Shown: positions 10,403 through 23,008 of the stretch, piece by piece
Layout of the letters: the number at the start of each line of letters is the position of its first letter
Position numbering within the stretch: the first letter of the stretch is position 1
Origin: Gambelia wislizenii
Lineage: Eukaryota; Chordata; Lepidosauria; Squamata; Crotaphytidae
Direction: 5' to 3'
Assembly (NCBI GenBank): GCA_030847615.1
Contig: JAUMIR010000003.1
Coordinates: 29,696,501-29,760,500, forward strand
DNA length: 64,000 bases
The notes under the pieces: model-generated
Databases searched by the model: none
What the model saw: only the letters and a program-made list of their open reading frames with translations
What the model was told of the DNA's origin: nothing
Program-made: the position numbers and the translations under genes

Positions 10403-12146
10403 GTAAGTACATCTCTTTCTGGATTTCTCTCTCCATCCTCCCCTTTTTCTCTCTGGATAGACGATTGTGTCTGTGTGTGTTTACTGAAAAGAACTTAAGT
10501 GGCTAATGTGTATCTACAACCAGACAAAGAGAAAAGCAAATGCCAGAATAAGACTTCCCTTATTCTCCTGTTCCTCTTTTGAAGTGTAGCTGGTATTTTC
10601 CAACGGACTCCTCTGCTTTTCGTACATTTACAAATTAATCCCCTTTGGTTTTGTCTTCCTAAAATTTTTATACCCTTTCCCTACTTCTTTTTCTTTTCAT
10701 AAATATGTCCTTTTCTTATTCAGGATTTTCTTTTATCTTAGTGGGGAAGGAGGAATTCCCTTCCCTTGCATGGAGAGAGTGCAGGATAATCCATATCTGT
10801 GAAGCTGCTTTGCTACAAAGAGGGGGGAACTAAATGCCAGGACTTTGGCTAACCATTTGAATGGCCAACAGCAAGTAGGGCTGCAAAGCTACCTACCATT
10901 GTCAGGATTCATAGTCTTTGAACAGTGATTTATGCTTTTGTGTTGGAATGATCTGGGGAAAAGAGTTAAGGGCAAGAAAGAGCCCCCCTCCCCCAATAAA
11001 GGAAGCTGTGTAGGTCAGAGGGTACCAGTCAATGTCCTCTAAGTGGATTCTTTTGTCAGATTCTTACAGTAAAGGGATTTTTTTTTTCCTGTGGCTGGTG
11101 TAAAGGAATCTTACTTTCAGTCTTTCTCCCCTCTTCCTTTCTTCTAGTGGATCACCCCTTGATAGTCCTAGAGCTACCAGACCTGGTTCAAAGAATCCCC
11201 CTGTACACACACACACACACACATACATTCCCCATCAGTTCTTAGCCTTCAACTGTCACTCCCCCGTGGATATAGGGACAACGCAGGCATGTGCTTCCCA
11301 AAGATTAATTATCTCTAACTGCTTTAATCAGCTGAAATGACTAATATGGAGTGCATTTATCTGACACTGTACCAGTTGCATTAATCCATTCTGTGTGCTT
11401 GGAAGAAAAGAGGCTTCTTCTTCATCATCCTCTTCTCCCCTCACCCTTCCTGTTTAGAGACAAGCATTCTGCTGTGATAATATCCTAGCTATGAACATTT
11501 TTACAGAGATCTGAGATGTTGCCAACTTGTTTGTCCCCTTTTTCAACAATGCCTAATATAGTGCTAGGCAGGTTGGCTATACCCTCACTGGAATCAAAAC
11601 AGTTTGAAAGTTAAACATAGTTGTGTTTGTATCATTATAATTTATAGACTGAATGTGTGCATCTCTACCAGATAAACATTTCTATTCACCCCCTTTCTCT
11701 TCTAATTGATGCAGAAGTAGAGGTAAGACCGAGATTATATACCTTATGCTCCATGAGCATTGGTTGTCTCTGTACTGAAAAAAACATAGTCATGCTTTTC
11801 ACAGTCTAGGGCCTGTATGTTTTATTTGCTGTTTTCATTATGGTGTCTTGTACCAAACAGCCTACAAATGGATAGATGGATTGGGGGTGGGGGGTTAAGG
11901 GTGAGAAGGCCATTGTACGATTAAATGTTTCATTATCACTTACCCCTTCCCTACCCCAAAAAGGAAGGTTCTGTGTAGTAATCTAGAATGTACTTTTTGA
12001 ATGAACTTTAAAGTAATCTAAGAACCTTACTTTCCTTAATCAGTTAGGGTTGTTGATTTTTTAAAAAATAATTAATCAGCTTGATAAACTAGTGATTGAC
12101 TGTAATCTATTTGTGTGTGTGTTTCTTTTTGTAATTTCTGCTGCAG
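10403..12146 (+). other. probable 5' UTR intron of SLITRK3
   Basis: This is bounded by the GTAAGT donor at 10403 and the CTGCAG acceptor ending at 12146. It holds a short (CA)n near 11206-11224 and a homeodomain-site-rich stretch at about 11285-11400. No transposon was recognised within it. Confidence 0.4.
11285..11400. promoter_or_regulatory. candidate intronic enhancer with clustered homeodomain sites
   Basis: GATTAATTATCT (11303), TTTAATCAGCTG (11323, TAAT core joined to an E-box) and TTGCATTAATCC (11376) fall within about 90 bases of unique, balanced-composition sequence. Such clusters are typical of conserved neural enhancers. Conservation has not been tested. Confidence 0.3.
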
Positions 12147-12166
12147 TTTTATAATCCATCACAACC
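12147..12166 (+). other. SLITRK3: 5' UTR portion of the SLITRK3 coding exon, with splice acceptor
   Basis: A pyrimidine-rich stretch (ttctttttgtaatttctg) followed by CTGCAG at 12141-12146 forms a good 3' splice site. The exon would begin at 12147 and reach the ATG after 20 bases. SLITRK genes typically keep the whole coding region in one exon with upstream non-coding exons, so this arrangement is expected. Confidence 0.75.
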
Positions 12167-15046
12167 ATGAAGTCTCCAACAGCTGATCTACCCCGTAAAA
12201 GAAGGATGCTGTGGATTATTCTTCTAAGCACAATTGCTGTAGCATGGACTACCCCTATTCCCTTGATAGAGGACTCGGAGGAGATTGAGGAACCTTGCTT
12301 TGATCCCTGTTACTGTGAAGTCAAAGAAAGCCTTTTTCATATACACTGCGACAACAAGGGATTTATAAATATTAGTCAGATAACGGAGTCATGGTCAAGA
12401 CCTTTTAAACTTTACCTGCAGAGAAACTCCATGAGGAGATTATACACCAACAGTTTTCTCCATTTGAACAATGCTGTTTCTATTAACCTTGGGAACAACG
12501 CACTACAAGACATTCAGATAGGAGCCTTTAATGGGCTCAGAATTCTGAAAAGATTGTACCTGCATGAGAACAAACTAGACATTTTCAGAAATGATACTTT
12601 CCTGGGGTTGGAAAGTCTGGAATATCTGCAGGCAGATTATAATGTCATTAAGCGGATTGAAAGTGGGGCATTTCGAAATCTAAGCAAACTACGGGTCCTT
12701 ATTTTAAATGACAACCTTATTCCCATGCTACCCACCAATTTATTTAAGTCTGTGTCCTTAACTCACTTGGACTTGCGTGGGAACAGGTTGAAAGTGCTTT
12801 CCTACCGAGGAATGCTGGACCATATTGGCAGGAGCTTGATGGAAATCCAGTTGGAAGAGAATCCTTGGAACTGTACTTGTGAGATTGTTCAGCTAAAAAG
12901 CTGGCTTGAGCGCATCCCTTACACTGCCCTTGTGGGAGACATAACCTGTGAGACTCCTTTCCACTTCCATGGTAAGGACCTGAGGGAAATTAAAAGAAAT
13001 AAACTTTGCCCTATGCTCTCTGACTCGGAGTTGGTCAGCATTGGTGTCCCTCAGCTGCCATCAAGCAAGGAGAATGCATGGCCTACTAAGCCTTCTTCCA
13101 TGTTGTCCTCCTTCCATTTCACTGCTTCCTCCGTCGAATACAAAACCTCCGTTAAGCAGCCCAAACCTACAAAACAGCCCAGGGCACATAAGCCACCCCC
13201 TACACCTCGAGGCCTATACCCTGGGCCCAATCAGGCTCCAGTTGCTGCGTATCAGACTAGGCCTCCTATCCCTATCATATGTCCTACTGGCTGCTCCTGC
13301 AATTTGCACATCAATGATTTGGGTCTGACCGTCAACTGCAAGGAAAGAGGGTTCCATAATATTTCTGAGCTACTTCCCAGACCTGTCAATGCGAAGAAAC
13401 TGTACCTAAGTGGAAATTTGATACAGAAAATTTATCGTTCAGATTTCTGGAATTTTTCTTCCTTGGATCTTCTACATCTTGGAAATAATCGGATCTCGTA
13501 TGTGCAGGATGGGGCTTTTATTAATCTGCCCAACCTGAAGAGTCTTTACCTGAATGGCAATGACATTGAGAGGCTGACTCCGGGCATGTTTAGGGGCTTG
13601 CAGAGTTTGCATTACCTGTACTTTGAGTACAATCAGATCAGGGAGATCCAGCCTGCTGCCTTCAGTCTCATGCCCAACTTGAAGCTGCTCTTCCTCAATG
13701 ACAATCTTCTGAGGACCCTGCCTACTGATGCCTTTGCCGGCACCTCCTTGGCTAGGCTCAACCTGAGGAACAACAAATTCCTGTACTTGCCTGTGGCTGG
13801 TGTGCTGGAACACCTCAACGCCATTGTACAGATTGACCTGAAGCTCAACCCCTGGGATTGCACGTGTGACCTAGTGCCTCTCAAGCAGTGGATTGAGACC
13901 ATCAGCTCTGTCATTGTTGTGGGGGACGTTCTTTGTGCCAGCCCAGAGAACCTCACCAACAGAGATATCCGTTCTGTGGAGCTGGAGATGCTGTGCCCAG
14001 AAATGTTGCATGCTGCTGCTGCTGCCTCACCAGCCCCACCAGCACTGGGTCACCCTAGCCCCACTAGTCCCTCACCTTATGAGCTCCCTCCAGCTGGAGG
14101 AGGCCCAGTCCCTCTCTCTGTGCTCATTCTCAGTCTACTTGTACTGTTCTTTTCTGCAGTATTCATTGCTGCGGGCCTTTTTGCCTTTGTCCTACGCCGA
14201 CGGCGCAAGAAGCTACCCTTCCGAAACAAGCAGCGGCAGGAGGCCCTTGACTTAACAGGCATCCAAGTGCAATGCCATCATCTGTTTGAGGAGGGAGTAG
14301 GTGGAGGAGGTGGGGGGATCAGTGCTTCCCCAGAGAAGGCACCCCCAGTGGGCCATGTCTATGATTACATCCCACACCCAGTGACCCAGATGTGCAACAA
14401 CCCCATCTACAAGCCACGTGAGGAGGACGAAGTGGTAGCAGGGGAGCCTGGGCAATCTGGGGACATACTTCTGGGAGGTGGAGGTAGTGGCTGTGCAGGG
14501 GAACAGTTTGCTGACTCAACCAAGGACAGCGGGAGCAGTAGCTGCTATAGGACCTTGCTGGAGAAGGAGAAGGAATGGAGCTTGGCTGTGTCCAGCTCAC
14601 AACTCAACACCATAGTGACCACCAACCATCACCCCCACCCACCTGGAGGGGGAATTGGGGGGTTGCCTCTCATGGGGGAATTAGCACTGGTGCCACCTGT
14701 CTTCCATCATGAGAAGAATGGTGGGGTGGTGCTGTTCCCCCCTAGTGGTGCCGTTCTAGACAGCAGGGAGAGGCCACCCTTAGCCCCTCCGTGCACAGTG
14801 GGCTTTGTGGACTGCCTCTACGGCACAGTGCCCAAATTAAAGGAACTGCACGTCCACCCCCCTGGCATGCAATACCCAGACCTGCAGCAGGACGCCAGGC
14901 TGAAAGAAACCCTACTCTTCTCGGCTGGTAAGGGCTTCCCAGACCATCACCAAACCCCCCAAAGTGAATACCTCGAGTTAAGGGCCAAACTCCAAACCAA
15001 GCCGGATTACCTCGAAGTCCTGGAGAAGACCACTTATAGGTTTTGA
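12167..15046 (+). CDS. SLITRK3: SLIT and NTRK-like protein 3, complete single-exon coding region
   Basis: This encodes a type I neuronal membrane protein of 959 residues, close to the family's usual size (about 960-980). The family acts as postsynaptic adhesion proteins; SLITRK3 is known to bind presynaptic PTPRD and promote inhibitory synapse formation. Visible parts are: an N-terminal hydrophobic signal segment (about 14-28); a cysteine cap at 44-61 (CFDPCYC); leucine-rich repeats about 80-225; a C-terminal cap at 232-281 (NPWNCTCE); a proline-rich linker about 300-368; a second cap at 372-391; repeats about 410-545; a cap at 561-610 (NPWDCTCD); a membrane helix about 648-676; a basic stop RRRRKK; and a cytoplasmic tail ending in the Trk-like YLEVL motif. 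The extracellular domain and tail ends match SLITRK3 rather than its paralogues, judged from memory. The ATG has A at -3 and follows a splice acceptor by 20 bases. Gly-rich tracts and a short Ala run (616-620) are where this copy differs most from mammals. Confidence 0.97.
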   Translation: MKSPTADLPRKRRMLWIILLSTIAVAWTTPIPLIEDSEEIEEPCFDPCYCEVKESLFHIHCDNKGFINISQITESWSRPFKLYLQRNSMRRLYTNSFLHLNNAVSINLGNNALQDIQIGAFNGLRILKRLYLHENKLDIFRNDTFLGLESLEYLQADYNVIKRIESGAFRNLSKLRVLILNDNLIPMLPTNLFKSVSLTHLDLRGNRLKVLSYRGMLDHIGRSLMEIQLEENPWNCTCEIVQLKSWLERIPYTALVGDITCETPFHFHGKDLREIKRNKLCPMLSDSELVSIGVPQLPSSKENAWPTKPSSMLSSFHFTASSVEYKTSVKQPKPTKQPRAHKPPPTPRGLYPGPNQAPVAAYQTRPPIPIICPTGCSCNLHINDLGLTVNCKERGFHNISELLPRPVNAKKLYLSGNLIQKIYRSDFWNFSSLDLLHLGNNRISYVQDGAFINLPNLKSLYLNGNDIERLTPGMFRGLQSLHYLYFEYNQIREIQPAAFSLMPNLKLLFLNDNLLRTLPTDAFAGTSLARLNLRNNKFLYLPVAGVLEHLNAIVQIDLKLNPWDCTCDLVPLKQWIETISSVIVVGDVLCASPENLTNRDIRSVELEMLCPEMLHAAAAASPAPPALGHPSPTSPSPYELPPAGGGPVPLSVLILSLLVLFFSAVFIAAGLFAFVLRRRRKKLPFRNKQRQEALDLTGIQVQCHHLFEEGVGGGGGGISASPEKAPPVGHVYDYIPHPVTQMCNNPIYKPREEDEVVAGEPGQSGDILLGGGGSGCAGEQFADSTKDSGSSSCYRTLLEKEKEWSLAVSSSQLNTIVTTNHHPHPPGGGIGGLPLMGELALVPPVFHHEKNGGVVLFPPSGAVLDSRERPPLAPPCTVGFVDCLYGTVPKLKELHVHPPGMQYPDLQQDARLKETLLFSAGKGFPDHHQTPQSEYLELRAKLQTKPDYLEVLEKTTYRF

Positions 15047-16300
15047 AAATATCTAGCTTTTACAGCCAAATCCCAGCCCCCTCCACACACCCTCCTTGGT
15101 CCCAATCCTCTCCTCTCCCCTTCCTCTCCCCAGACCACCGCATGCTGATACTAGAGGATACAGCTCTGTGCTTTCCCCCTGCCAGATGTTGGTTTGGAGG
15201 AGGTGCCCAACTCAGATGATCATTAATTGATAAAGTGCCTTTGCAGACTTTTGCCAGCAGATGTTAATCAATCATTATTTTTTTATACTGAAAAAGAAAA
15301 AAAAACTGAGACTTTGACTGTGCCATGTTGTCTAAAGTATAAGAATATTATTATATTAATTAGTATCATGGGGGATCTTCGTCTCTATCCTGCAAAGTAA
15401 ATTCATTGTGTATTGCGCTATCTCTTTCTTGCGTGCACTTTTTTTCTGTCGTAGATTTTTTTTTTAACAAAACAGAAAAACAAACCCTTCCGTTCATCTT
15501 TTTATGTTGGGGGAGGGAGGTGGACTTACAAACAGAATTCTTTTGTTTCTCCTTTCCTTCACCATGGCACAGATTTCTGTACATTTATTTAAAAGCAAAC
15601 AAAGGGGAAGGGGAAATAACAACAAAAAAAATGCAGTTTGCTGCATGTCTGGAAACTGCAGTACGGGAGGGGGGTCTTTTTTGAATGTTCTCACTCTCTT
15701 GTCTTTCTCTTTCTCTCACACCATGCACACAGATCCACATATACCCAATTCTGAATTCCCAGCCCTCCCCAGTCTGCTTCATAGCCATTCCATTTGCCTG
15801 CACTCCTTCTGTTCTCCTATTTCTGCCCCTTTCCCCTTAAAGTCGGTGCCACAGTAAATTCTCCTTCCTTTTGCAGAAGGCAGACTAGAGACTTATTGCT
15901 TACCAGAAATCTGCATCTTAAGTAAAGAAATCCTTTATTTGTTCAGTCTTGTGACTCTCTTACACTAAAGGAAAGGTTATTAGCATTTTATTAAGGGGGG
16001 AGGGATTGGAGGATATCTGCCTTCATAATTAGACTCCAGCGTAATAACTATATACAGGTGGGGGAAGGGAAAGAAAACTTACTGGGTACCTATCACAGAT
16101 ATTTCTATGGAAGAAGCACTGTTAACAATTTCTCTCTTTTTCTCTTCCTTGCTCACATGCAAACACACATACACACACAAGTTCAAATGTGCATATATTT
16201 ATTCTGTACTTTCAAGTGAATATAAATTGTAAAGGTAATGTTTAATCATTGTACAGTGATGCGTCTGGTATAGCTTTCCTAATAAAACATTTTGGAAAAA
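15047..16300 (+). other. SLITRK3: SLITRK3 3' UTR with AATAAA polyadenylation signal
   Basis: After the TGA stop the sequence is AT-rich, free of recognised repeats and has T-rich and A-rich tracts. An AATAAA lies at 16281-16286, so cleavage is predicted just after 16295. A second AATAAA near 17594, next to TATTTATTTG-like AU-rich sequence, could serve a longer isoform. Which signal is used cannot be decided from sequence alone. Confidence 0.6.
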
Positions 16301-17620
16301 ATAGATATATACTAGAAGATAAAAAGCTTGAATCTTAAAACTTCAGCTATACCCTTTTCCTACCAATGCTTCTTTTCTTTTCTTTAAGCCCCATGCTATT
16401 TTATTGACATTAGTACAATCCACTGTGATGTTTAACAGAATATATAACTGAAATAGTAATTTGCTCATTTTTTTTTCTGTCAAAATACTATTCTGAACTT
16501 TGAAATCTAATTTCCAATCTCTCTCTTTCTCTCTATCCTCCCTCCCACCTTTTCTTCTTCCATTTTAATTTGTTATGCTTTTATCTTAATGATTTTTTTT
16601 CCTCATAGAAGAAAATATGCAATAGACTTTTTTAAACAATCATTTTACTGCTAGGTTTGTTTATGTTCCCTTTTAAGGATGTGAGGGAAAAAAGGATAGA
16701 AATCTCTCCCCCCACCCCAGGCAGTTTAAATTGGGTATAATATTTAAAAGTGCACAGAAAGAAATGTGTTTCTAGATAGAGAGTTACTGGATGGAGGGTA
16801 TAAACTGCTACATTTTTAGAAAGCAGTTATTTGGCATGTTTTGGATGATGCTTAAAATAATTGAGAAAATTAGGCCTAATATCACAAATTCAGCCTCTTG
16901 GTTTTCTTGTCTCCAACCTGCTTTACTGAGAACTGAGCTAAGGATGAGATGACAAAGTGGTTTTTTTTTCCCCTCTGTGTGATATAGAATTTTAATTTAT
17001 TTTTTCTTTCTGTCCTTCCTTCCTTCCTTTTATTTGGCAGGTGATATGTTGCTTAATTGACTGGTTAGAACATTTTTTTTAAAAAAAACACCTTTTGGTT
17101 AGAGTGAAAAACCAAAGAAGAATGGGAGGGTTGTTTGTTTATTTCATTTATTTCCAAGGTATCTAGCTGGTATCTTGTTTCTTGTAGAACTGGGTTGACA
17201 CATGAATAGAGCCGAAGGAAAAAGCTTTGTTTGGTGGAGGAAAAAAAACATCCAATATGGCCAGTAGATGGCGTCCGAGCTCCAGCAGTTGCCGCACAGA
17301 GACCAGAGCTTACTTTTGAATTGTGCACAGCCCATCCGGTGCTTTCCGCTTGGACTCCTGAATCTGCCCTTAATAGAAAATCATCGCGTTGAATGTAATT
17401 CACCAGACGTCACTAATGCCTTACATCGAGACAGAGATCAAATTAAAGGGGAAATGTGGATATTAGCTCCTTTTGTGTGTACAGATGTGATGGGGCAAAA
17501 TCCATATTCTGAAGATTTCAAGCAATGATTTTTATATTTATATAGAGATATAGACATACACACCTACAGAAAGAGAGGGAAATGTATTTAAAAATAAACT
17601 AAATTTTAAAAAATCTATTT
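16301..17620 (+). other. possible extended 3' UTR or proximal downstream sequence of SLITRK3
   Basis: This is AT-rich unique sequence without recognised transposons. It has a second AATAAA near 17594 followed by AU-rich elements, and a CTCF-like motif at 17261. Open frames here are short and look random. Confidence 0.35.
17261..17273 (+). promoter_or_regulatory. CTCF-like binding motif
   Basis: CCAGTAGATGGCG fits the CTCF core CCASYAGRKGGCR at all 13 positions. It lies about 2.2 kb past the SLITRK3 stop codon in otherwise AT-rich unique sequence. Occupancy cannot be judged from sequence. Confidence 0.45.
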
Positions 17621-18403
17621 ATTTGTCTTACTAAAAGATGTTATCCAGGGAAAATGAAATGTTTTTACTGCAGAGAAATGAAAAATACAGCTGCCTCTAA
17701 TGCTCTTGTATCATATTGTGGTTGTTATAATTTTGTTAAGGAATCACTGCATAAACTGCAGCAAAATAGGAATTTATCCTTGTCATAATGTCATATACAT
17801 GCTAATCATTCATGTTGGAAACAGTCTGCTGATTTTAAAATAATACATATTTTTAAAAGCTGGTATATACATAAGATACACAGAAGCAGCAATCCCAACA
17901 TTTGTCATGATCCACAAACCAGTATAAATGAGAACTTCAAAATTTCAGACAGTTTATTGCTAATGAAGCTGTTGACCTTAATTCAGTTTATATCCAGATG
18001 TGCCACCTTTATTGACTAGGGATTCACAACAAATACGCCCCACTTACTGCAGTAGAATTAAACATTTAGGTTCCACTGGCCCAGACTGTGGGTTTGAAAT
18101 TGGCATATTTGTCCAGCTTAGGTTTTCTGTTGCTTACCATTATTAAAGATTTATTAATTAAATGGTTTACTGGCAGTAAAAGCACTAGTCTGTTTTGTGC
18201 AACCTGGCCTTTACAGAGGACACACTGAAGTGAGATAAACTCATGAACGTGGCTCAAATTCTCGACACAAATTGTGCTTCTTACATGGTGGTCGTGGTCA
18301 GGGCTGGATTAACCATTATGCTATAACACAGAGATCTAGCCATACTAGATGCCTTGCATCCAAGTGCTCAGAGTGATATAGGGACCTATGTTTGAATACA
18401 GGC
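17621..18403. other. unique AT-rich sequence downstream of SLITRK3
   Basis: No repeat or coding signal was recognised. Sequence of this character next to a developmental gene may include conserved non-coding elements, which cannot be judged without alignment. Confidence 0.4.
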
Positions 18404-18560
18404 TCAGACCATTGGTCCTTCTAATCCAATATTTTCTATTCTGCAGCCATTCTCCAGGGTTTCCCCCATTCTACAACCCAAGATCATTGGACATAGGAGA
18501 GATTGAGCCTGGAACTTTCTGCATGCAAAGCATGTAGATTACTGAAGACCTAGTCCCACC
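18404..18560 (-). repeat. tRNA-derived SINE, minus strand
   Basis: CAGACCATTGGTCCTTCTAATCC, CTCCAGGGTTTCCCCC and GATTGAGCCTGGAACTTTCT followed by GCATGCAAAGCATG are the reverse complement, in the same order, of the SINE family seen at 4665 and 33405. The tRNA-like head end is degraded. Confidence 0.6.
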
Positions 18561-21500
18561 CACAAAAGCACATTCAGGTATTGACCCAGGGACTTTTCAT
18601 ATCTTTAGGGTAAATATGATAAAGTTCTGTTTTGTAGAAAACATGCTTGCTCTGCCCATGTCAGGTCCTGTTAAAGTCCTAGGTAGTTCAAAATTATCCT
18701 ATAGAAAGGAACAGCATCTATGTTCCTAGATGAAGGATGGTTATAACATTGGGAATGTAGTTTGGAATAGGGTTATAAATTATATCAGGAACACAATAGG
18801 GTGGGAAATATGGGAATAAAGAACACTATAGGCAGGTAATGTTGAAGGTCAAGTCTGTAAAACTGCCTCTTTTCACTATGGATCATGGCTCAAAATATAC
18901 AAGTACTTCTCATTTTAAGCCCCTTGTTTCTGACTCATATCCCAAAGTGCCCGAAACATTTCCTACAAATTATTAACATTCCTGAGTTTTAGATACTAAA
19001 AAGTCTACATAAATATTTCAGTCATCTTCATCTTACTAAGTTGTAAAACAGATATCAAGCAAGTATGGCTTCATGTTTTATTATTGTATTAAACATTAAG
19101 TGCTTTTAAAAAATGATGGTTAGGTAAGTATGCATGCACTTAAAAAAAAGCATTATCAACCAGAAAATGAAAGGACAGATATTTGAAGGGCAGCCATTTT
19201 GCATTTATTGACAGCACTGCATGGGTAAACATTGTTCAATATTGTAGAGACCAGGTTAAGTCCAGATCTTATCATGACAAGGTGCTCAGCACATTTGAAA
19301 AAAACAGTATTATTTTTCAGAACTCACCAAGAATAGCACATTTCAAATCAAAGTGAGGGGAAAGGTTATAAATAATGTTTATATTTTGCTTATATTATCA
19401 ATGACAAGAACATCTCAAATGAAATATAAGGTACAATTTTCACTTGAAATAGTGAAGCAATTCAGTGGAAATAAATTTATGAGATTGGAATTTTATATTA
19501 AAAGATATACTTTTTTAGCTAATGTGTTGTTACATCAATTTTTTGTTTCCTTGTTTAGACAGTTCCTGTCTCTTGTGTGTTACAAAACTACTAAAATATT
19601 CTGTGTGTAAGGAGGATGCATATACTGTATAGGTCTAATATTTACCTGATTTTATTTGTTGAAAATTCTGTTAGGGTTGAGTTGCTGATGGACAGAAATG
19701 GTGTTGCTCATTTCTCAAATGTGGGTCTTTGCATCACTGCTGACTTTCATTAATCTGAGCAAAGGGTAATCAGTGGAGAGAATTTATCACTATTAACTTT
19801 ATTGTTGTAATGTCATAATAGTACTGGATGAAAGGAATAGATGTGGACAAAATTGTATCCAACCATGGAAAAAATGTTTTATAAGAAAATGCTTCCAAAT
19901 GAAGGGTGGCTGTATGTGTGTGCATCTGCGCATTTGTGTGCATGCTTCTTCAGCAAGCTGTTGCAGTTGTCAGTCAGTGCTTGTGCTAAATATCATATTA
20001 TAGAATTTGGTTTTCTGAAGTGTTGCTTTTCATTCTAAGTCCGCTGGGATGTGTGATAATCCTAACTGGGGGAGGAAGTGTAGACAGGTCAACAGATGGG
20101 GGTAGTGGGGAAATGTCAGTTGCCTAGCAACTGTTGCATCCCTGCATCCTCCTTGTCACCATAGCTATGTAAGAGAGAAGTACAGATATAGAGATTAAAG
20201 GTGGGGCATCTAAGCAGATTCCCATCTTGTTGTAGAAAGGGTATGTTTGTGGAATATTGGTGGAAAATGTAATTCCATAACAGTTGTGGCGGTGGGTTGT
20301 AACCATGATGGTGTTACAGCAGAAGCCAAATTGTATTCTTTTTGTATTTTAATATTCTTCTATGTCTTTCATCTGTAAAATGTGGATGGGAACCCATACT
20401 TGGAATTTTGACTGCCAACTACATGTCCTTGCATGAAATTTTTTTTGGTGGGTATCTATACCTATAGATGGATGGAAAGATCATGGGCAATTTTTACATT
20501 TGGGAGTGGAGGAAAATAGAATAAGACTGAAATCTGATATGTCTTGAGATTTTTAATGATGTTACAGAAGAAAGTGAGAACATACTCTTGAAGTTTTCCA
20601 TATTTTAAGACACTTTGATTGATAACTAATTCAGTCTTGGAACAAGTGATGTAATAATGTACCTTTAACCAAATGAATAGAGCTGAACATTTTGAGGTTT
20701 AGTTGTATTCTCTGTCTGAGTCTAGTTCTCTGTCTGAGTATAGTTGGAGGTGAGCAGATTAAAAAAAACCACAGCATGGTGCTCCTGCACATTATAAATT
20801 AATATTAAAATGGTGTCAGTAGATCTAGGCAACCTAAGCTAGTAATGGAATACTGAGGGGTTTGTGCAAAAAAAAAAAATGCTGTTGATTTAATGTGGAA
20901 GTAGAAATGCTGACTGATAACCTATAGATTGTTGATGCAGTACAGTTTTAAGCCAAGCTGCAAGCTGAATTAACCATTATCTGGGTTGGTTGAGAAAAGG
21001 ATTGACTTGGGAGCAGCCTGCAGGTTATGACAGTGTTTGAGGGTACTCGGAGAATGGTACAGAGGAACTGATAAGAGTCTACCAAGGTCAAGACTTATGT
21101 GTCATGTATGAAAGCTTTTTTCAAAACTGTTTTATCTTCTTACTAAATTTATACAAGTTTGTATATTTACCTTTTTGCATTTGAGGCAGTTCACTGTTTT
21201 AAATAATCCTTTACCAAAGGGTTGGGCCAATTATGGTCCTCATAGTCTTGCTGGTTTTCAAAAGTTTGCAGTAAGGGACAGTCAAAATTCATGACGTACA
21301 GGGCTGACAATCAGGAAGTAGCTATGAGCAAGTTGGTGTGCTACCTAAATACTAAATGGAAGTACTGTACTGATTTCCATTAACTTATCCGTATACTGTA
21401 TTCTTCTGTAACATTAACATGCTATCCATATTCATAAATGTGCACACATTTCTGCCTTCATGAAGGTCCCACACCCCAAAATACAGGATTTTTCAGTGTT

Positions 21501-23005
21501 TTGTTCAGTCTATATAAAAGGAAAACTTTCCTGCACTCAAATAGGGGATGTCTCTTATTTTATGGAACACCTGGCAGTTTGGTAAGAGACAGGCTTTCCA
21601 GACCTCAAATAAGGGGCATGCCTTTTTGGCAAACCTAGGTCCTCATGATTAGCCTTTACCAGCATAGTAGTGGTAAGGTATGATGGAAGCTGCAGTTCAA
21701 CATCTGGAGAGCTGCAGTTTATCCACACTGGGTTCTATGCAATAGGTACCATGCAAAAAAATCAGGAAGGGAAGAAACAAAGTCAGGTGCTATGACAGTT
21801 GAATGAGATATTTCTGGGAGAGAACAGTCAATTGACAATTCTTTTCAATCAGACTTAAGGGAAGTTTTCTTGCCATCACACTTCTTACTCAAGTTGTTTG
21901 AATTGCATTTGTTAAAAAATTACCTAGGAAATTCAGTTTTCTGATATATCCTTTGATATAGCAGTCAATTTAAATTGCTCTGAATTAGCCATCTCTTTTT
22001 CAGACTATTTTGAACATTCTAAAGTGCTGTGTGAATGCAAAAAAAATATATCATTACAAAATATTATTAGCACATGGAAAAAGACTCATATTCATTTTCC
22101 ATTCTTACCTTAAAGAAAATGGCAAAGCTATTTTTGAGAGAAGGCTATACCTTTCCAATGATTTTCTGAAAACATTGATTATTAATATTTGACTTAGCAT
22201 TTCTATACATAAATAATATGGATGGTGAAGAGCCATTCATTGTAATAAAGTGTAGAAAGTACAGTATACTGGAATGCTGAAGCTGTGATTGTGATAAGTT
22301 TCAGGGTCAAGGTCCAACCGCTTGACAACCACTTTATTAACTAATTAATGTTTGTTCAACTAGAGTTCTGATAATTGTAAACTTTCTTATGTTGTGTGTA
22401 AAGAACATACTTTCAATTTTTGGATTGTTTCACCTATTTTCATGATACAGAAGAAAACTATATTTTTTTATTCCTATAGATATAGCATTTTACCCAATTT
22501 TTATTTTCTTCATTTGACCCAGATTTCATTCACTTTTAAATTCATAGTGGCAACCAGTGGTTTATGTGAAGAAATGTAATTCATATAACAGTAGGCTAAA
22601 TATATTTTTGATATCCAAAAATTTAAAGCTCAAAGGAAAATATTTCTTTTTTAAAACAGTTAAATTGAAATATTAAATATATTTACTCAGACATAAAACC
22701 TATTATGCTCACAGAGACAAACTGGATGGAAATTAGCTGTGGTAGAGCACATATCTTATTATGCACAAGGTTCATCATAAATTCAATTTGTAGCTCCTCA
22801 GTCAGCTTCTCATCCTGGGAAAGTAATCTCTATGAAAACTTGGAGAGGTGGTAGCAACTAAAATAGGCAAGGTGGGGCTAGGTAGATTAATGCTCTAACC
22901 AAAAATGTAACTTTTTTTCTACACCAGCTGTGTCCGTTGCTTGGGGTGTTTGACTCGGTCATGCTGGCACATGCCTTAGTTACATCCCAATTGTAATGTA
23001 CTCTA
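18561..23005. other. 4.4 kb AT-rich sequence without recognised repeats
   Basis: Only short random-looking open frames are present. A short hAT-like scrap (GAAGCTGCAGTTCAACATCTGG) lies near 21690-21720. No gene or RNA was recognised. Confidence 0.45.
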
Positions 23006-23008
23006 TGG

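Noticed and set aside
12167..15046. SLITRK5 or another SLITRK paralogue
   Set aside because: The N-terminal region, the linker and the C-terminal tail match SLITRK3 as I know it, and differ clearly from SLITRK5.
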